64,000 nt of DNA from Agrobacterium salinitolerans (GCF_002008225.1 NZ_MRDH01000002.1:186001-250000); one strand, 5' to 3'. Counted from the stretch's first letter, positions 1 through 8,833 are shown. The notes: generated from the letters alone by a model not told the origin. A program made the numbers and translations.

Positions 1-466
1 CAAATATTACAACACACCGAGCAAGCTGATCGGCGCCAAGGGTGAAAAGGCGGGTGCGACGGCCGAGGACGTCAAGGGTAAGACCATCGGCATTCAGGTC
101 GCGACCATCCAGTCCGAATATTACAAGAAATATTTCGCTGATGTCGCTGACGAAAAGACCTACCAGACGCTGGACGAGGCGTTTCAGGATTTGGCCGCCG
201 GCCGTATCGACTACGTCTTCGGTGACTCGCTGGTTCTCGATGCCTTCGTGAAGAGCGATGCCGGCAAGGATTGCTGCGCCGACATGGGCAATGTGGCCGA
301 CGACAAGCAAATCCTTGGTCTTGGCGTTTCCGGCGGCCTGCGCAAGGACGATACGGAACTGAAGACCAAGCTGAACGCCGCTCTCGCCGCCGTCCGTGCC
401 AGCGGGAAATATGACGAAATCACCAAGAAGTATTTCAGCTTCGATATTTACGGCAGCAAGCCCTGA
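1..466 (+). CDS. Polar amino-acid ABC transporter substrate-binding protein (5' truncated)
   Basis: This is the C-terminal part of a periplasmic solute-binding protein of the SBP_bac_3 (HisJ/ArgT/OccT) family. The window opens inside the gene, so the signal peptide and N-lobe are missing; about 154 residues are visible in the frame starting at base 2. The visible lobe has typical family elements: a KGKTIGIQVATIQSEYY stretch, a TYQTLDEAFQDLAAGRIDYV stretch and a C-terminal KYDEITKKYF helix. It lies 12 bases upstream of two permease genes on the same strand, so it supplies ligand to that importer. The ligand is probably a basic or opine-like amino acid, but the sequence does not decide it. Confidence 0.88.
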   Translation, partial: KYYNTPSKLIGAKGEKAGATAEDVKGKTIGIQVATIQSEYYKKYFADVADEKTYQTLDEAFQDLAAGRIDYVFGDSLVLDAFVKSDAGKDCCADMGNVADDKQILGLGVSGGLRKDDTELKTKLNAALAAVRASGKYDEITKKYFSFDIYGSKP

Positions 467-478
467 TCGGTCACATCG

Positions 479-1201
479 ATGGCAAGCCTTGAAACCACGT
501 TGCAGCTGCTGTCACCCTATCCTCCGGGATGGGGCGGCACCCTTTTGAAGGGTGCGGCGTCGACGCTTGCCATTTCCGCCGGTGCTTACCTCATCGGCAT
601 CGTCATCGGGCTTGCCGGCGCACTCGGCAAGCTTTCGGGCAACAGGCCGCTCGGCCTGCTGCTCAATCTCTACACCACGGCCATCCGCGCCGTTCCCGAA
701 CTGATCCTCATTGTCGGGCTCTATTATGCCGGGACGGACGGTCTCAACCGGCTGCTGCTGCTCGCCGGCATGCCGCCGCTGGAGGTCAACGGTTTCGTTG
801 CCGCCGTTGCAGTTCTGGGTTTCGTGCAGGGCGCCTATATGACCGAGGTGCTGCGCGGCGCGATCCTTGCCATTCCGAACGGGCAAATCGAGGCGGCGCG
901 CGCCTTCGGCATGCCACCGGCGCTTCGGTTCCGCCGGGTTATCCTGCCGGCCCTGCTGCCGAATGCACTGCCGGGGCTCGCCAATCTCTGGCTTGCGGTG
1001 ACGAAGGACAGCGCGCTGGTGGCTGTTGTCGGTTACCAGGAACTGGCGCTCGCGACGCGGTTGGCAGGCGCCAGCACCAAGCAATATTTCCTGTTCTTCC
1101 TCGCGGCGGCATTTCTCTATCTCGCCATCACGCTCGTCTCCAATCTCGTCTTTTCACTGCTGGAACGCCGGGTGCGGCGCGGCCAGCCGGCTTTGGCGTA
1201 A
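479..1201 (+). CDS. Amino-acid ABC transporter permease, HisQ/OccQ type
   Basis: A 240-residue inner-membrane permease subunit with about five hydrophobic segments. The EAA loop that docks the ATPase is visible as GQIEAARAFGMPPALRFRRV near residues 137-155. It starts 12 bases after the binding-protein stop and is followed 12 bases later by a second permease, the usual HisQ-HisM order. With that partner it forms the channel of a polar amino-acid importer. No ATPase gene follows, so that subunit is probably encoded upstream of the window. Family assignment is firm; the substrate is unknown. Confidence 0.9.
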   Translation: MASLETTLQLLSPYPPGWGGTLLKGAASTLAISAGAYLIGIVIGLAGALGKLSGNRPLGLLLNLYTTAIRAVPELILIVGLYYAGTDGLNRLLLLAGMPPLEVNGFVAAVAVLGFVQGAYMTEVLRGAILAIPNGQIEAARAFGMPPALRFRRVILPALLPNALPGLANLWLAVTKDSALVAVVGYQELALATRLAGASTKQYFLFFLAAAFLYLAITLVSNLVFSLLERRVRRGQPALA

Positions 1202-1213
1202 GGGGGGAACGGC

Positions 1214-1903
1214 ATGGATTTTTCCTGGGTCGCCAAATATTGGCCGCTGCTTCTGTCCGGCGCGTGGCAGACGCTGGCGCTGCTCGTCATCTCCGTCAGC
1301 ATCGGTTTCGTGCTCGCCATCGGGCTTGCCTTTGCGCAGGTCAGCGGCGGGCGGGTGACGAAAATTCTGGCGCGGGCCTATTGCACCTTCTTTCGCGGAA
1401 CGCCGCTGCTCATCCAGCTCTGGCTGCTTTATTACGGCGTCGGCTCGCTTCTGCCGATGGTCCCAGGCCTCCGGCAAAGTTTTATGTGGCCGGTGCTGCG
1501 CGAAGGGTTCTTCTTCGCGGCCGTCAGCTTCACGCTGAATTATGCGGCCTATGAGGCGGAGGTGCTGCGCGGCGCGCTGCTGGCGGTGCCGAAGGGCGAG
1601 CTGGAGGCGGGCAGGGCTTTCGGCATGGGCCGCTTCACCCTCATTCGACGCATCTGGCTGCCGCGCGCGATCCGCATCGCGCTGCCGACCATCGCTGGCG
1701 AGGTGGTGATGCAGTTGAAAGCCACGCCGCTTGCTTTCACCGTGACGGTCATGGACCTTTACGCCGTCGCCTACAAGGTGCGGCAGGATACGCTTCTGGT
1801 CTATGAGCCGCTGATCGTCGTAACCGTCTTTTATCTCATTCTCACCGCCATCATCGCCCGCTGTTTCGGCCTTGTCGAACGGCAGGTGCCGGTCCGTCGG
1901 TAA
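1214..1903 (+). CDS. Amino-acid ABC transporter permease, HisM/OccM type
   Basis: A 229-residue membrane permease that pairs with the preceding HisQ-like subunit. An EAA motif (GELEAGRAFGMGRFTLIRRI, about residues 129-148) and the FFRGTPLLIQLWLLYYG segment near residues 59-75 are typical of HisM/GlnP permeases. It is translationally close to its upstream neighbour, so the two are co-transcribed. Nineteen bases separate it from the next gene, a methyltransferase with its own good ribosome-binding site. Confidence 0.9.
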   Translation: MDFSWVAKYWPLLLSGAWQTLALLVISVSIGFVLAIGLAFAQVSGGRVTKILARAYCTFFRGTPLLIQLWLLYYGVGSLLPMVPGLRQSFMWPVLREGFFFAAVSFTLNYAAYEAEVLRGALLAVPKGELEAGRAFGMGRFTLIRRIWLPRAIRIALPTIAGEVVMQLKATPLAFTVTVMDLYAVAYKVRQDTLLVYEPLIVVTVFYLILTAIIARCFGLVERQVPVRR

Positions 1904-1922
1904 ACATTCAAGGAGTATCACC

Positions 1923-2837
1923 ATGGGCACTATCCGTATTCTCGACGGCGGCATGAGCCGCGAATTGCAGCGGCTCGGCGCCGAGCTGAAACAGCCGGAA
2001 TGGTCGGCGCTGGCGCTGATCAATTCCCCCGATATCGTGCGGCAGGTGCATGCGGAGTTCATCGAGGCCGGTGCCGATGTCGTCACCACCAATTCCTATG
2101 CGCTGGTGCCCTTCCACATCGGCGAAGAGCGTTTCCAGAAGGATGGTGCATCGCTGATCGCCCTTTCTGGCAAGCTGGCCCGCGAGGCGGCGGATGCTTC
2201 CGGTCGCAAGGTGCTGGTTGCCGGTTCGCTGCCGCCGATCTTCGGCTCCTATGAGCCGCAGAATTTCGATGCGGGCCGGGTGCAGGACTATCTCAAGGTG
2301 CTGGTCGACAATCTCGCTCCTTCAGTCGATGTCTGGCTCGGCGAGACGCTGAGCCTGATCGCCGAGGGCGAGGCGGTGCGGCAAGCCGTTGCCGCAACGG
2401 GTAAGCCGTTCTGGATCTCCTTTACGCTCAACGATGACGCCGCTGCGGTCGCCGGTGGCGAACCCGCGCTACGGTCAGGCGAAACGGTGAAGGCTGCCGC
2501 CGAATGGGCGGCGCAATCGGGTGCTGCTGCCCTGCTGTTCAACTGCAGCAAGCCGGAAATCATGAAAGCCGCCGTCGAAACCGCCTCCGCCGTCTTTGCG
2601 GACAAGGGTGTTTCGCTCGAGATCGGCGTTTATGCCAATGCTTTCGAGGGCGAACAGGGCGATTCCGCTGCCAATGAAGGCCTGCACGGCACCCGTGCCG
2701 ACCTGACAGACGATGTCTATTCCCGTTTTGCCTGCTCCTGGGCGGATGCGGGCGCGACCATGATCGGCGGCTGCTGCGGCATTGGTGCGGCGCATATCCA
2801 CAAGGTTGCGACAGCGCTGCGGCGCGGGGCCGCCTGA
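1923..2837 (+). CDS. Homocysteine S-methyltransferase family protein
   Basis: A 304-residue cytosolic protein of the Zn-dependent homocysteine/selenocysteine methyltransferase family (pfam S-methyl_trans, MmuM/BHMT relatives). The N-terminal ILDGGMSRELQRLG, the zinc-ligand cysteine in LLFNCSKPE and the C-terminal GGCCG cysteine pair are all present. The family transfers a methyl group from a donor such as S-methylmethionine or a betaine to homocysteine, giving methionine. The ATG at 1923 follows an AAGGAG Shine-Dalgarno; the open frame extends upstream into the permease, but that part is not family-like. Co-direction with the importer suggests that the imported solute could be a methyl donor or precursor (inference). 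A terminator follows. Confidence 0.88.
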   Translation: MGTIRILDGGMSRELQRLGAELKQPEWSALALINSPDIVRQVHAEFIEAGADVVTTNSYALVPFHIGEERFQKDGASLIALSGKLAREAADASGRKVLVAGSLPPIFGSYEPQNFDAGRVQDYLKVLVDNLAPSVDVWLGETLSLIAEGEAVRQAVAATGKPFWISFTLNDDAAAVAGGEPALRSGETVKAAAEWAAQSGAAALLFNCSKPEIMKAAVETASAVFADKGVSLEIGVYANAFEGEQGDSAANEGLHGTRADLTDDVYSRFACSWADAGATMIGGCCGIGAAHIHKVATALRRGAA

Positions 2838-2875
2838 CGCGGTCGGCGGCTTTTAACGCACTATCGGGAATGAAT

Positions 2876-2905
2876 GCGGCGGGCTGAAAGGCCGGCCGCT
2901 TTTTT
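2876..2905 (+). terminator. Rho-independent terminator after the methyltransferase
   Basis: A GC-rich hairpin with GCGGC/GCCGC outer arms and additional inner G-C pairs is followed directly by six T residues. It lies 38 bases after the methyltransferase stop and closes the transporter-methyltransferase unit before the MFS promoter. Confidence 0.7.
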
Positions 2906-2916
2906 GTCTGCGGCTA

Positions 2917-2947
2917 TTGACCTCAACCATAGTTGAGGAATTATCAG
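2917..2947 (+). promoter_or_regulatory. SoxR-like (MerR-family) promoter upstream of the MFS exporter
   Basis: A -35 element TTGACC (2917-2922) and a -10-like TATCAG (2942-2947) are 19 bases apart, the long spacing used by MerR-family activators. Between and overlapping them is the 18-bp palindrome CCTCAACCATAGTTGAGG (2921-2938), whose CCTCAA...TTGAGG ends match the classic SoxR box. The start codon of the MFS gene is 30 bases downstream of the -10. Binding by SoxR is inferred from the motif. Confidence 0.7.
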
Positions 2948-2976
2948 TGCATGGAACACTATAATAAGGACGTTCC

Positions 2977-4179
2977 ATGATCGAGAATTCCAAGGCGTTG
3001 AAGCTCACGCTGCTATTCGTTGCCACACTCACCATCATGGCCGGAACCACGGTCGCGCCCTCGTTGCCCGCCATCGAACAGAGCTTCCTGTCGACGCCTG
3101 ATGTTGAGATCATGAGCCGCATGGTGCTGACATTGCCATCGGTGTTCGTGGCGCTCTGTGCACCGGTCGCCGGCGTGTTGGCGGATCGCTTCGGCCGCAA
3201 GCGACTGCTGCTCGGCGCGATCCTGCTTTACAGCTTTTCCGGCATGTCCGGCCTCTTTTCCGAAAGTCTTGTCGGCCTGCTCGTCGGGCGCGCTTTTCTG
3301 GGGCTGGCGATCGGCGCCATCATGACGATCGGCACGGCGCTGGTGGGCGATTATTTCGAAGGTTCGGCGCGGGAGCGCTATCTCGGCCTGCAACAGGCCT
3401 TTACTCAGATCGGCGGTGTGGTTTTTGTGGTGGCGGGTGGTTTGCTGGCGGATCTGCATTGGCGCGCGCCCTTCGCGGTCTATGCCGTCGCCCTGCTCAT
3501 TCTGCCGGCAGCCCTGTTCTTTCTGACGGAGCCGGTGAGGAACGATGGCGCTGTCAAGGCCGGAGGCGAACGGGATTTTGCGGTCAACTGGCTGCTGGTG
3601 GGCGTGCTGGCGCTGGCGGTGTTTCTCGTCAATGCCCTGTTCTACACCATTCCCTCGCAGCTGCCGTTTTTCCTGCGGGAGCTTGGGGTGTTTTCCGTTA
3701 GCATTGCGGGATACGCCATCGGCATTTTCAATTTGGCCGGGGCGCTGGCGGCACTCAATTTCGGACGATTGCGGGCAAGGGTCACCGTCACCGCCATCAT
3801 TGCCGTCGGGCTGGTGTCGATGACGGCGGGTTTTGCGCTGCTTGCCAGGGCCGAAGGGCTGGTTGCCTTGCTGTCATCGCTTGCGGTGGTGGGGTTTGGC
3901 CTCGGCCTGGTGATGCCGGGCATCATGTCCACCACCATCTTGCTGGCACCGCTCAGACTGCGCGGGCGTATCGCCGGAATCGTCACCGCCTCGATGTTTC
4001 TCGGGCATTTCATCTCGCCGCTGGCAAGCCAGCCATGGATTGCCCGCTTCGGTTTTGCCGCCGCCTATCGCGACATCGCCTCGATATTCGCCGCCATGGC
4101 AGGACTTGCCGTCATGGCCGCCATTTTGCAACGGTGGACGCTCATGCGAAGGGCGCGACCCTTCCCGCCGGGCGACTGA
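2977..4179 (+). CDS. MFS multidrug-type exporter
   Basis: A 400-residue, 12-helix major facilitator protein of the DHA1 drug:H+ antiporter type. Motif A is clear between helices 2 and 3 (GVLADRFGRKRLLLG, about residues 66-80), and the N-terminal helix ends in TVAPSLPAIEQSF, typical of Bcr/CflA-like exporters. The ATG has an AAGGA ribosome-binding site. The promoter carries a SoxR-like palindrome, so it is probably induced by redox-cycling compounds and exports them (inference). It stands alone between a terminator and a long untranslated gap. Confidence 0.88.
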   Translation: MIENSKALKLTLLFVATLTIMAGTTVAPSLPAIEQSFLSTPDVEIMSRMVLTLPSVFVALCAPVAGVLADRFGRKRLLLGAILLYSFSGMSGLFSESLVGLLVGRAFLGLAIGAIMTIGTALVGDYFEGSARERYLGLQQAFTQIGGVVFVVAGGLLADLHWRAPFAVYAVALLILPAALFFLTEPVRNDGAVKAGGERDFAVNWLLVGVLALAVFLVNALFYTIPSQLPFFLRELGVFSVSIAGYAIGIFNLAGALAALNFGRLRARVTVTAIIAVGLVSMTAGFALLARAEGLVALLSSLAVVGFGLGLVMPGIMSTTILLAPLRLRGRIAGIVTASMFLGHFISPLASQPWIARFGFAAAYRDIASIFAAMAGLAVMAAILQRWTLMRRARPFPPGD

Positions 4180-4558
4180 CGACCGGTCTTCGACGGGCAA
4201 AAAACACGCGGGTTTTGCCCGCCACGGCATGAAGGAATTGTAAAGTTTTTGATTATAATCATTTTACTGTAAAATAAATCGATGGCGACGGCTGAAAGCT
4301 CGCATGCTTTCGCTTTTTCCCGGAAATTAGGTCCGGCGTTTCCGCCTGCTGGCGGGTCGCCGCGCCAACGCGGGAAGCGGCCTCCCCGCATTTGAGGGAC
4401 AGGCTGCTTTCTGCGGCGCATGCATGATGCAGATGCGACCAGAGCCTATGATGCGGCTAGCGAAGCCTCGATGATCGGGGCGCTTGACGTGCAATGTGAG
4501 TCTTGCCGAACACCTCCGGCACGGGGAAGGAGCGGTTTTTAATGACGTGAGGCTTTCC
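4180..4558 (+). other. Intergenic gap upstream of the chemoreceptor
   Basis: No convincing gene is seen in this stretch. A weak hairpin (GAAAGC 4294-4299, GCTTTC 4306-4311) followed by TTTTT may end the MFS transcript. The rest should hold the chemoreceptor promoter, but no clear consensus element was recognised. Confidence 0.4.
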
Positions 4559-6505
4559 GTGTCTTTTCTTCAAAACGCCAGTATTCGCACCAAAATCCTG
4601 TCACTCATTCTCCCGCTCTGCATCGTCGGCCTTGGCGCCACGGCTTACATGTCCACCCATTACAAGCAAGCGGACACGGCTTATTCTTTCTTTATCGCTA
4701 CTGACAGTGCCGCGCTGGTGGAGCTTTCCCGCGCAAATCGCAATCTGGAGGCGATGGCCTATGGCGCCTATCAGGTCATGGCCTACGATGCGAAGGCTCC
4801 CGACTTCAAGATCGTCATGCGGGAATATCAGGGAGACAAGGGAGATTTGATATCGCGCCTGAACAATGTCAAAGCCATTTTCCCGGAAGAGGCCGCGACG
4901 GTGGACAGGTTGTTGGGGCAGGTTCAGGGCATTATTGCAATTACCGATAAGGCTGTGGAACTTGGCTCTGCCAACAGCAACCAAGAATCCGCTGCGGAAC
5001 TGCTAAAGGCCGATGTTGCAATCCGCTCGGTCGGAAGTGATATCGCCGCCCTCTTGGACAAGCTTGCCAAGGGTGTCGTCAAGGGAAGCACCCAACTGAC
5101 GGATCAGACCAATTCGACCATCATGGCCTCGCTGGTGATTGTCGGCATCGCTTTTGCGGTCGGTATCATTCTGGCGCTGTTCGTGGCGTCCCGTGGCATC
5201 ACCACCCCGATCGCCCGTCTGCGCGAGCGCATGGTATCGCTTGCCGGCGGCGAGACGGCCACGGAGATCGATGGCATGGCGCGTCGGGATGAGGTGGGCC
5301 AGATGGCGAAAGCCGTACAGGTCTTCCGGGAAAACGCTATTGAGCGCATTCGTCTCGAACAGGAAACAGATGCCAACCGCACCCTCTCGGAGAAAGACCG
5401 TATCGAGCGGGAACAGCAGAAGGCAATGGAAGCCGCCGACGTCAAATTCGCCGTCGACAATCTTGCAGCCGGCCTCTCGAAGCTTTCGGAAGGCGATGTT
5501 TCCTATCGCATCGGCCAGCCGTTCACCGCGACGCTCGACGCCGTTCGTAACGATTTCAACATGTCCGCTGAAAAGCTGCAGGCGGCGCTGACCAAGGTGG
5601 CTCAGAACGCCAGCGGCATCGGCGCGGGTGCGGACGAGATCAAGTCTGCTGCCGACGATCTGGCCAAGCGCACCGAGCAGCAGGCCGCGGCCGTGGAGGA
5701 AACCGCCGCCGCTCTGGAAGAAATCACCACGACGGTCAGGGATTCCACCAAGCGCGCGCAGGAGGCGGGCCTGATCGTCAGTCGCGCCAAGACGGGCGCC
5801 GAACAATCCGGCCAGGTGGTGCGCCGCGCCGTGGTCGCTATGGAGCAGATCGCCAAATCCGCCAATGAGATCAGCAACATCATCGGCGTGATCGACGAAA
5901 TCGCCTTCCAGACCAATTTGCTCGCGCTGAATGCAGGCGTGGAAGCAGCCCGCGCTGGTGAGGCCGGCAAGGGTTTCGCCGTCGTCGCACAGGAAGTGCG
6001 CGAGCTTGCCCAGCGCTCGGCCAATGCGGCGAAAGAGATCAAGGCGCTGATCACCACCTCGAACGATCAGGTACAGCAGGGTGTTCAACTGGTGGGCGAC
6101 ACCGGCAAGGCGCTGGAAACCATCGTTTCGGAAGTTCAGGAGATCAACCGGCACGTCGTCTCCATTGTGGAGGCCGCGCAGGAACAGTCTTCCGGACTGC
6201 AGCAGATCAATACGGCCGTCAACCAGATGGACCAGGACACGCAGAAAAATGCGGCCATGGTGGAAGAAACCAATGCCGCAAGCCACAGCCTCGCCAAGGA
6301 AGTGGCGTCGCTCAACCAGCTGCTCTCCCAGTTTCGGCTCGCTGACGGCACCCAGCAGCCGAAAAACCAGCCTGCGTCGGTTCGCAGCGCAGGCGATAAC
6401 GACAGATATGTGGCATCCCCGGTCCGCGCGCTGGGTCGCAAGATCGCCTCTGCGTTTTCGGGCAATGCCGCCGTCGATACAAAAGGCGACTGGCGGGAGT
6501 TCTGA
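4559..6505 (+). CDS. Methyl-accepting chemotaxis protein
   Basis: A transmembrane chemoreceptor of about 648 residues from the GTG at 4559, which has TGAGG six bases upstream; a longer frame from 4484 is possible. Order: a TM helix (about residues 11-31), a periplasmic four-helix ligand domain of about 165 residues, a second TM helix, a HAMP domain beginning TTPIARLRERM, a second HAMP-like segment, then the signalling domain with the hairpin tip EIAFQTNLLALNAGVEAARA. The protein ends in DWREF, which fits the xWxxF pentapeptide that tethers CheR and CheB. It signals through CheA/CheW to the flagella. The ligand is unknown. Confidence 0.93.
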   Translation: MSFLQNASIRTKILSLILPLCIVGLGATAYMSTHYKQADTAYSFFIATDSAALVELSRANRNLEAMAYGAYQVMAYDAKAPDFKIVMREYQGDKGDLISRLNNVKAIFPEEAATVDRLLGQVQGIIAITDKAVELGSANSNQESAAELLKADVAIRSVGSDIAALLDKLAKGVVKGSTQLTDQTNSTIMASLVIVGIAFAVGIILALFVASRGITTPIARLRERMVSLAGGETATEIDGMARRDEVGQMAKAVQVFRENAIERIRLEQETDANRTLSEKDRIEREQQKAMEAADVKFAVDNLAAGLSKLSEGDVSYRIGQPFTATLDAVRNDFNMSAEKLQAALTKVAQNASGIGAGADEIKSAADDLAKRTEQQAAAVEETAAALEEITTTVRDSTKRAQEAGLIVSRAKTGAEQSGQVVRRAVVAMEQIAKSANEISNIIGVIDEIAFQTNLLALNAGVEAARAGEAGKGFAVVAQEVRELAQRSANAAKEIKALITTSNDQVQQGVQLVGDTGKALETIVSEVQEINRHVVSIVEAAQEQSSGLQQINTAVNQMDQDTQKNAAMVEETNAASHSLAKEVASLNQLLSQFRLADGTQQPKNQPASVRSAGDNDRYVASPVRALGRKIASAFSGNAAVDTKGDWREF

Positions 6506-6736
6506 GCGGCGGTCCGTTTCCAGCATGCGTTTCGGCGGGGAGACATCCCCGCCGGCGTTCAACGGCGATGCGGCGCAATGGAAAGCCGTTCTGGCGAAAT
6601 CGATGTCCACCGTGTGAAACGCAATATTTTCGCGACAGCCAGATCATCCGCATCCGCAACCAGCGCCATGGGGGGTGGCGCCGGCTCAAGCGGGAAAACA
6701 TTCAATTGGTGAAGTCCGAACCCGACCGGCGGACAC

Positions 6737-6877
6737 TCACGGCCCGCTGGGGTCCTTTTCTTTCTTTGCTTGATCGTGATGCCACTTGATGGCGAAGAAC
6801 ATGCCCGTGCCCAGCACGAGAATCTTGAAAGGAAAGAAGACTAAGGGAAACAAATCTACCCAATCCCAATCCATCAT
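6737..6877 (-). CDS. Small single-span membrane protein (46 aa)
   Basis: A short open frame encodes MMDWDWVDLFPLV, then a hydrophobic helix (FFPFKILVLGTGMFFAI), then a charged tail KWHHDQAKKEKDPSGP. A GGAA-type ribosome-binding site lies about 8 bases before the first of two adjacent ATG codons. The composition, one hydrophobic helix with a basic cytoplasmic tail, is that of a genuine small membrane protein rather than a chance frame. No family is recognised and no function can be assigned. It lies alone between the chemoreceptor and a LysR remnant. Confidence 0.6.
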   Translation of the reverse strand: MMDWDWVDLFPLVFFPFKILVLGTGMFFAIKWHHDQAKKEKDPSGP

Positions 6878-7025
6878 TTTCGTATTTCCAGTCTGTTACT
6901 TGACACAATCTATCGAGGGTAGGGCTACCTTAAAACCACTGCTTCAACAACGCCATTTTATGCCCTCGTGCAGGGTCTTTTTGACGCAGCCCGGGCCGGA
7001 TCGTTTCATCCGGAGCTCTTCAATC

Positions 7026-7220
7026 TTACCCGCGAAACCGCAGGGTCTCGACAAACAGGCTGAAGGCGGCGGATGGATGCCGTCGGCAGGGATAATCGAG
7101 GTGATAGCCCGGCAGGTCGGGCGTAAACTTGCCGGGCACCCGCATCGATCGGCCTGCATCCAGATGCGGCCGAACCTGATCGAGCGGCAGATAGGCGAGG
7201 CCGTGCACAGGAATTGCTAT
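7026..7220 (-). pseudogene. Remnant of a LysR-family regulator (C-terminus only)
   Basis: About 64 residues match the last part of a LysR effector domain: GLAYLPLDQV, then RMRV-like, FTPDLPGYHLDYPCRRHP and SAAFSLFVETLRF. In intact regulators this follows about 230 residues of HTH and effector domain. Here the frame is closed by a TGA at 7221-7223 and nothing LysR-like lies upstream on this strand. The fragment is therefore a decayed or truncated gene. No intact partner is in the neighbourhood. Confidence 0.65.
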
Positions 7221-7309
7221 TCATCCGTGAATTCGGAATAACTAAAAAATAGGTTTTTGGCGGGATACTCATGGTACCGCAATGAAGCATCGGGTACGAT
7301 GTGGCACGC

Positions 7310-8659
7310 ATGGAAAAAGACAGAGAAGCCCCCCTTATGGCTGCAGCGCACGAAGAACAGGCGCGTGCATATTGGCGGAATACACTGTTTTATGTGACGT
7401 TCCTTTATTTCACGGTCGGCTTCTCGCCCTATATTTCGCTTTCTTCGACCTATCAGGGATCCGCCATGGCGGCAGGGTCCAACCTGCTGAACCAGCTTAC
7501 CGCGATCATTCTGCTTTTCAGTTTCTTGGCGTTCATGGCGAAGGAGCGTTCGTTTTCCCTCGTCTTCTCACCGCGTCTGCTGATGGCGGCGGTTTTCGGC
7601 TGGTTTGTTTTCACCTCGCTGATGGGCGAGGCGCCGGCGTTTTCGCTGCGGCGGCTTGCCATGTGCGCCATCATCTGCGTGCTTGCCGGCGGCTTCCTGC
7701 AATTGCCGCGCACCGAGCGGCATTTTACCACGCTGCTTGCCGCATGCACCCTGATCATATTGTTCCTGTGCTATTTCGGAATCATCGTGCTGCCCTCACG
7801 CTCGATCCATCAGGCCAGCGATGCGCTGGAGCCATTGCTGGCAGGGGACTGGCGCGGGGTTTTCCGCCATAAGAACGAGGCCGCCTCGGTCATGGCGGTT
7901 TTGATCATCGTCGGTATTTATCTCTGCAAGCGCTGGTCGTTCATCGGCGGGTTGTCGGTGCTGTTGCTGTCGCTGCTCTTTCTGGTGAAGTCAGGCGGCA
8001 AGACCGCGCTCGGCCTGATGCCTATCATCATTGCGACAGGCTGGTTCATCCTGCGCTGGCCCCGTTGGCGCTACCCCGTCGTCACCTTGTTTCTGGCGGT
8101 TTTCGCGCTCGTGACCGTCGGCACCACGGTCGATCCCGTCTTTTCGCAGATGCTGACGAAGCTGGGGCTCGATGCCAGCTTTACCGGCAGACGGGATATC
8201 TGGACCGTCGCCATCGATTACATCCGTCAAAGCCCGCTACTCGGATACGGCTATCAGGCCTTCTGGCGCAGCGACGCCCTGATGTCGAGTTTCACCGAGA
8301 ACAACACCTGGGCGACGACCGCGCCGGATTCACATAATGGTTATTTCGACCTGCTGCTTGCGGGCGGCGTCCCGGGGTTTGGGCTGGTGCTAATGTGGAT
8401 TTTCCTGCTGCCGCTTCACTATCTCGGTAAAATGGATGAGGCCACGCGCAATAGCCCCCTGACGCGGCTTTATGTCGGCGTCTGGCTTTATGTCCTGCTC
8501 TACGGTTTTCTGGAAACGCTGTTCTTGCTCAGTTCGGGCTTCGTCTGGTTTTTTCTCCTCGTCGCGGTCATGGGCCTGCACCTGCAGGCAAACGCCAGCC
8601 TTGCCGAAGACGAGGTGGAGGCGAAACCCGCCCTGACCGGGAGCGATGCGATTATGTAA
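7310..8659 (+). CDS. O-antigen ligase / ExoQ-like polysaccharide polymerase
   Basis: A polytopic membrane protein of about 449 residues with some ten to eleven hydrophobic helices. It belongs to the Wzy_C (O-antigen ligase, ExoQ) superfamily: the large periplasmic loop has FRHKNEAASVMAV near residue 185 and the SFTGRRDIW...SPLLGYGYQAFW stretch followed by SHNGYFDLLLAGGVPGF. These arginine and histidine loops are the family's hallmark. It would polymerise or ligate lipid-linked sugar repeats at the periplasmic face. The start is uncertain (GTG 7301, ATG 7310 or ATG 7337; none has a strong ribosome-binding site). No other polysaccharide genes are adjacent. Confidence 0.85.
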   Translation: MEKDREAPLMAAAHEEQARAYWRNTLFYVTFLYFTVGFSPYISLSSTYQGSAMAAGSNLLNQLTAIILLFSFLAFMAKERSFSLVFSPRLLMAAVFGWFVFTSLMGEAPAFSLRRLAMCAIICVLAGGFLQLPRTERHFTTLLAACTLIILFLCYFGIIVLPSRSIHQASDALEPLLAGDWRGVFRHKNEAASVMAVLIIVGIYLCKRWSFIGGLSVLLLSLLFLVKSGGKTALGLMPIIIATGWFILRWPRWRYPVVTLFLAVFALVTVGTTVDPVFSQMLTKLGLDASFTGRRDIWTVAIDYIRQSPLLGYGYQAFWRSDALMSSFTENNTWATTAPDSHNGYFDLLLAGGVPGFGLVLMWIFLLPLHYLGKMDEATRNSPLTRLYVGVWLYVLLYGFLETLFLLSSGFVWFFLLVAVMGLHLQANASLAEDEVEAKPALTGSDAIM

Positions 8660-8833
8660 TTAAAAAGCTTGATCTCCACAAAAGTGAAGAATGTTCTCAA
8701 TGTCGCTTGGAGCGCGGCGGGCTTCGGGCAGATGCGACCCATCGGCTGTGTCGAGCGCGAGCTCGCACAGTGAATGTGCGATCAGCGATGTTGCCTGAAG
8801 CCCTATGAGGATGTCTGAAATTGCTTGTGCCAT
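8660..8833 (-). CDS. Small hypothetical protein (57 aa)
   Basis: A short frame beginning MAQAISDILIGLQATSLIA, mostly helical, ends with DIENILHFCGDQAF. It starts at an ATG preceded by GAGG (short spacing); a TTG 24 bases upstream is an alternative. It is convergent with, and abuts, the polymerase gene (stops at 8659 and 8660). No family is recognised. It may be a chance frame. Confidence 0.4.
   Translation of the reverse strand: MAQAISDILIGLQATSLIAHSLCELALDTADGSHLPEARRAPSDIENILHFCGDQAF

Noticed and set aside
4484..4558. Extended N-terminus of the chemoreceptor from ATG 4484
   Set aside because: The extra 25 residues are polar and unlike a receptor start; GTG 4559 has a good ribosome-binding site just before the first TM helix.
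5003..6610. 535-codon open frame antisense to the chemoreceptor
   Set aside because: It is the shadow of a GC-rich gene; its composition is His/Asp/Arg-rich and not protein-like, while the plus strand has full chemoreceptor domains.
6786..7241. 151-codon plus-strand frame between the chemoreceptor and polymerase genes
   Set aside because: Composition is unlike a protein, and the minus strand in the same stretch shows a small membrane protein and a LysR remnant.
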